Positions 60,541 to 64,000 of a DNA stretch of 64,000 nucleotides are shown piece after piece. The first letter of the stretch is position 1, and every line of letters begins with the position of its first letter. Location of the stretch: NCBI GenBank assembly GCA_026120185.1, contig JANUWF010001188.1:2170001-2234000 (forward strand), written 5' to 3'. The translations under genes and the position numbers were made by a program. The notes under the pieces were generated by a model. It was not told the DNA's origin. It ran no database searches and was given only the letters and a program-made list of their open reading frames with translations. This stretch comes from Voacanga thouarsii (taxonomy: Eukaryota; Streptophyta; Magnoliopsida; Gentianales; Apocynaceae).

Positions 60541-60953
60541 GAGGGTGATATTGAGATTCCCCCATTTGAGTTATTTGAGCTTATGAGTGGGAAGTTGGAG
60601 ATGCCCAACTTAGCACCACCCTCTGTTCGAGAGATTGATTTGGTCTCTGACGACAATGAAGGGGTGGAATAGGTAAGTTTAATAGTGGGGATAGGGGAGA
60701 TATAGATGAACCTATTAGTGAGGGTGAGGGCGAGATAGGAGTGCTTAGTGGCGAAGAAGACAAGGGGATGAATGTGTTTGATGATAAGAAGGAGGATAGG
60801 ATTAACAAACCCATGACCCAATCTATAGACGAGGGGATTCCAACCCTTTTGGCAAGTGACTCATACGAGTCTGATGCTGAGAGGCCTGAACCTAAGAGTG
60901 CATTGGTGTTAGCTATGGAGAAACTTCGTAATACAGCTTTGAGGGCTGAGCTA
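60541..60953 (+). pseudogene. Acidic ORF of gypsy C, second part
   Basis: After the duplicated GAGGG the sequence reads IEIPPFELFELMSGKLEMP, then, after a stop and frame changes near 60670, an acidic stretch and SDSYESDAERPEPKSALVLA, ending at the copia F insertion at 60954. The PEPKSALVLAMEKLRNTAL part aligns with the gypsy A ORF. The final codons of the longest frame (after 60953) belong to the copia LTR, not to this ORF. Confidence 0.6.
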
Positions 60954-62700
60954 TGTAGGATTTCATCATACTTATTAAATAAGAACGCAGCGAAAATAAC
61001 TATGAAATCCATGCCCAAGGATCACGTGTTTGCAATTAAAATGGGAATAGAGGAAGAAAACGGAGATTACCTTTTGTACCAGAAAAATAAAATTTTTCTT
61101 GCGAATAGAAATTTGATTAGCAACCCAGAAAAACAAATTTTTTCTTGCGGATAGAAATTTGCGGAGGCCCTATTTAATTAAAACAAAGCGATAAAGATGC
61201 ATGAACAGATAAGTTTGGTCTTAGTCTATAACCATCCACTACGCCAATAAAACGTGCTTAAAATACAACATAAAACATCCAAAGCACAAATATCTAAAAT
61301 TAGAATTTTGGAGAAATTTGGGTCTAAAATTGAATTTTAAAAAGTTTTGGGTTGAAATCAAATTTTAAAAAATTGTGGGTCCTACATATAATTTTTGAAA
61401 AATATTTTTATCCAAAATTATGGATTTCTAACAAATTCTAATCATTATTAGAACCTATTCTCAAAGTTAGAAAAGATAAAAAAAAACTTATTTTTTTTAT
61501 TGTATAAAACAGTGCAAGCCGCGTGCTAGCTAGGACCAGCCATGTGCACATAAAATAGGGGAAGAACATAGTGCACCTGGTGCCAGGTGGGTCGAAGGTA
61601 CTTGGTGCCAGGTATGCTCTGGATTCAGAAATTCAGCAAAATTTTTAAGCAATAGTAAGCATAATAACCACGGCTCATCTTTTTCTCGGATTCTATATTT
61701 TTTTTCCACGAATCGTAAAGTGATTTTCAGATCGTTCAAAACAATTTCGATATCAAGTATTGTTAATCAATATTAACAATCAACTATAATCTACATCACA
61801 ATTTAAATAACAATCTAGATTGTTGAATCAAAAGCTTGATTGCAGGAAGAACATTACGCAGAAAACCTAGAGCCACACGGAAACAATTTCCTAAATGATT
61901 TTCAATGACTCAGACTTTTCAAACTAGAAAACTTAGGCACACTATACAAAGAAATAGACATACAGTAGCCATGATTATACAGTTACATGCTCATTAACGA
62001 TTTCAAAGCAATTAAAGACCCATTAAAACACAAACACGAAGGCTTTGATACCACTGTTGGATTTCATCATGCTTATCAAATAAGAACGCAGTAGAAATAA
62101 CCATAAAATCCATACCCAAGGATCACATGTTTGCAATTAAAACAGGAATAGAGAAAGGAAACAGAGATTTCCTTCTGTAGTAGAAAAATAATTTTTTTTT
62201 TCTTTCGGATAGAAATTTGATTAGCAACCTAAGACCTAATTCCTTCTGTTTTGATCGTCCAATCACCCCACTATAATCCAAGAATAGGATTGTCTCTAGC
62301 AGTAATCCACATAAGGTTGAATTGCTCACAAAACCCACTCAAAACTATTCTAGTAGATGAGGGGCGGCTAGGTTTTAATTGGAGAAGAATAGGCATGAAG
62401 AAATGATTTCTCATAATCTCTTCTGTAAAAGGGAATGATTCCTATATTTATAGTTTGTAGAATTTGTGTTAATTTCAATTAAGTCATGCAGGATTCAATA
62501 TCTACAATTAGGCCCTTGAAGTTTATATAATTGCAACCAAGTCCCATGAATTATAACAAACTTATAATTCACCTATAAATATATTTTCTTCTCTTAATTA
62601 ACCCTACAATATTATTAAATAATATATATTGAGTATTCAAACCATTATTGTGTGTGACCCATTAGGTTTCCTGGTCTTATTAGTAGCATAATATGGACAT
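60954..62700 (-). mobile_element. Ty1/copia remnant F
   Basis: Deleted minus-strand copia element related to E. It has a 3' LTR fragment (60954 to about 61160), which jumps straight into leader sequence (about 61161-62041, matching E near 42170-43060), then a PBS (62042-62053, TGGTATCAAAGC) and a 5' LTR fragment (62055 to about 62700). All coding sequence and most of both LTRs are gone. The right boundary is not exact: homology to E stops near 'gcataatatg' and gypsy C sequence is recognisable again by about 62705. An 80-nt patch at 61545-61622 comes from the Athila-like LTR family. Confidence 0.75.
61545..61622. repeat. Patch of Athila-like LTR sequence inside copia F leader
   Basis: The sequence from 'ataaaataggggaagaaca' through CACCTGGTGCCAGGTG to GGTGCCAGGTATGCTC matches 8160-8235 and 11755-11830, the third palindrome pair of the Athila-like U3. 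It is out of place in a copia leader. Confidence 0.65.
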
Positions 62701-62772
62701 ATTAATTCCTCATTTGCATAAGAATAATCTTTTTCCTTGGTAATATTTATGATGGGCATAATAGGGTAGTAA

Positions 62773-63940
62773 ATGGCATTAAGGCGTAAAACTGCAGTGC
62801 GAAATAGGACTGTTCAGGAGAGTGAGTTGTCGACCCTAGACTTTAGCCAAATGCGACAGTCTATGCCTGACGTGAAGGAGGAATACGAGCAAGAGCAAGA
62901 GATAGTTCCTGAGGAGCCTAGGGAGGTGACAATAGGGCAAGCTTTTGATAAGATGGCTACCATTCTTCAAATCCTGATCGAGAAGATGGAGAAGAAGTCA
63001 TCTAAAGGGGAAGACGAAGCTCTGGAGCATTTTCTCAAGTTCCAGCCCCCTATGGTCCATGGTGAGCAGGAGTAGGGCGAGAAGGACAAACAATGAGTCT
63101 AGTAGATAGAGGACATCTTCTCTATTTTGCAGTACATTGAAAAGAGGATGGTGAAGTTCATAGCCTTTAGGATGAGGGGACTCACACGTGTATAGTGGCA
63201 ACGAATGCAGGAGAATTCGGAGAGAAGTTATCGAGACTAGACTTGGGATCATTTTGTCAAGGCCTTTAGAGCTGAGTATATCCCACAATGGATAGCGGAA
63301 AAGAGGGAAGATGATTTTCAATCTCTAAAGTAATAGAGTATAACGGTAGCCCAACATGCGGCCCGCTTCACCCAACTATCTAAGTATTATAAATGCTTGC
63401 TCAATACTGAACAGAAGTGGACATGATAGTTTGTGAAAAGGTTGAGGTAGGATTTGAGGAAGGAACTATCACCTTCTCCACCGATGACCTACATGGTAGT
63501 GGTTGATGCTGTGACTTAAACGGAAAACGAAGATAGACATCGATGGTGAATTGACATTTTTAGCAAACTTCTCAGTCAGTGAAGCCCCAGAACAACAAAA
63601 AACTAGTTAGACTACAGTGGAGAAACTGGGGAATGCAGCCCCAAACCTTTATTACAGGACCTACATCGAACTCTCCCACCTGTCGCTTTTGTGGGAAGCG
63701 AGAACATGTAGAAAGAGACTGTTGGACAAAGGGAGTGCCAAAGAGGTGCTTCAATTGTGGAGACCCCTCTCACCTAAGGAACCATTGCCTTAAGCCCCTA
63801 CGAATTAGACAAGTAGCCCCAAATCAACCAATTAGAGCCAATCGGGGAATAACAATTGGAGCTACTGGAGGAGCAGGGCAAAAGCCTCAGGTTAAAGCCA
63901 AAATTTTCGCCTTGAATCGAGAGGAAATAGGATTAGACGC
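62773..63940 (+). pseudogene. Gypsy C gag with two zinc knuckles
   Basis: Starts MALRRKTAVRNRTVQESE and runs open for 100 codons (QAFDKMATILQILIEKM, EDEALEHFLKFQPPM), closely matching gypsy A gag. Beyond 63075 the frame is broken by many stops, but homology continues: MVKFIAFRMRGL, AFRAEYIPQWIAEKREDDF, then two CCHC knuckles, CRFCGKREHVERDC and CFNCGDPSHLRNHC, at about 63680-63790, and KIFALNREEIG near 63900. Confidence 0.9.
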
Positions 63941-64000
63941 AATAATGGTGGAAGGTAAGCTTTCTTTACAAGAACGCTCTGTTAATAGACATATTGACCT
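63941..64000 (+). pseudogene. Gypsy C protease N-terminus, cut by window end
   Basis: MVEGKLSLQERSVNRHIDL corresponds to the gypsy A segment just before its protease active site. The active-site motif itself lies beyond the window. Confidence 0.7.

Larger units (their letters stand above)
19401..64000 (+). mobile_element. Ty3/gypsy element C, host of the large nested block (3' end outside window)
   Basis: Plus-strand gypsy element. Its 5' LTR starts TGTAACACCCC at 19401, is split at 21129/51593 by element D and ends ...GGTGTTACA at 53326. An initiator-Met-type PBS follows (53329-53340), then an acidic ORF split by copia H (53452-53607 and 60541-60953), copia remnant F, and gag with two zinc knuckles running into protease at the window end. 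Layout and proteins match gypsy A, so A and C belong to one lineage although their LTRs differ. Together C's own parts are about 5.5 kb; the rest of the span is inserted DNA. Confidence 0.9.

Noticed and set aside
60468..61018. Minus-strand frames of 117 and 145 codons
   Set aside because: They span the junctions of copia H LTR, gypsy C ORF and copia F LTR; no real gene would cross all three.

Overview
What it is. This is a repeat-dominated stretch of a flowering-plant nuclear genome, probably a eudicot; the species cannot be told. The evidence is the protein families: plant Ty1/copia and Ty3/gypsy retroelements, CACTA (En/Spm) TNP2-type transposases, and a plant-only retroelement ORF family resembling Transposase_32. 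LTR starts, primer-binding sites (PBS), polypurine tracts (PPT) and target-site duplications (TSD) were matched by eye. I found no intact host gene, rRNA, functional tRNA gene or CRISPR array.

Left part (1-16855). A decayed TNP2-like CACTA transposase lies on the minus strand (577-4030). Next come two related gypsy elements of Athila-like type in opposite orientation: a deleted one on the minus strand (5042-7806) and a non-autonomous one on the plus strand (7816-12519). Together they form a long inverted repeat. A CACTA element end follows (12520-14517), with subterminal repeats, a (CATA)61 microsatellite and a GC-rich exon-like patch. A second TNP2 remnant (15002-16855) is cut off by a copia LTR.

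Right part (16856-64000). One chain of insertions explains almost everything. Copia G (16856-19400, minus) is interrupted by gypsy C (19401 to beyond 64000, plus). C's 5' LTR is split by Athila-like D (21130-51587, minus; TSD ATATG). D's only recognisable ORF is split by gypsy A (25538-48550, minus; TSD CTCTT). A is split by copia E (35634-44763, minus; TSD GTATC) and also carries a related LTR fragment B (27758-31931). C holds two more insertions: copia H (53608-60540, plus; TSD GAGGG) and copia remnant F (60954 to about 62700, minus). C's gag region resumes at 62773 and runs off the window.

State of the elements. None looks autonomous. Coding regions carry stops, frameshifts or deletions; gypsy A lacks integrase and copia H lacks reverse transcriptase. 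Most nonsense codons look like C-to-T or G-to-A decay.

Most interesting signals. (i) tRNA-like A-box/B-box modules sit about 240-330 nt inside three different gypsy LTRs. (ii) Three paired GC-rich palindromes lie in the U3 of two diverged Athila-like LTR families, with different arms but preserved symmetry. (iii) An extra acidic ORF lies between PBS and gag in gypsy A and C. (iv) Copia E and H share a hairpin-plus-GC-rich leader block. (v) A hairpin-plus-G-tract module near the PPT is duplicated in two Athila-like elements.
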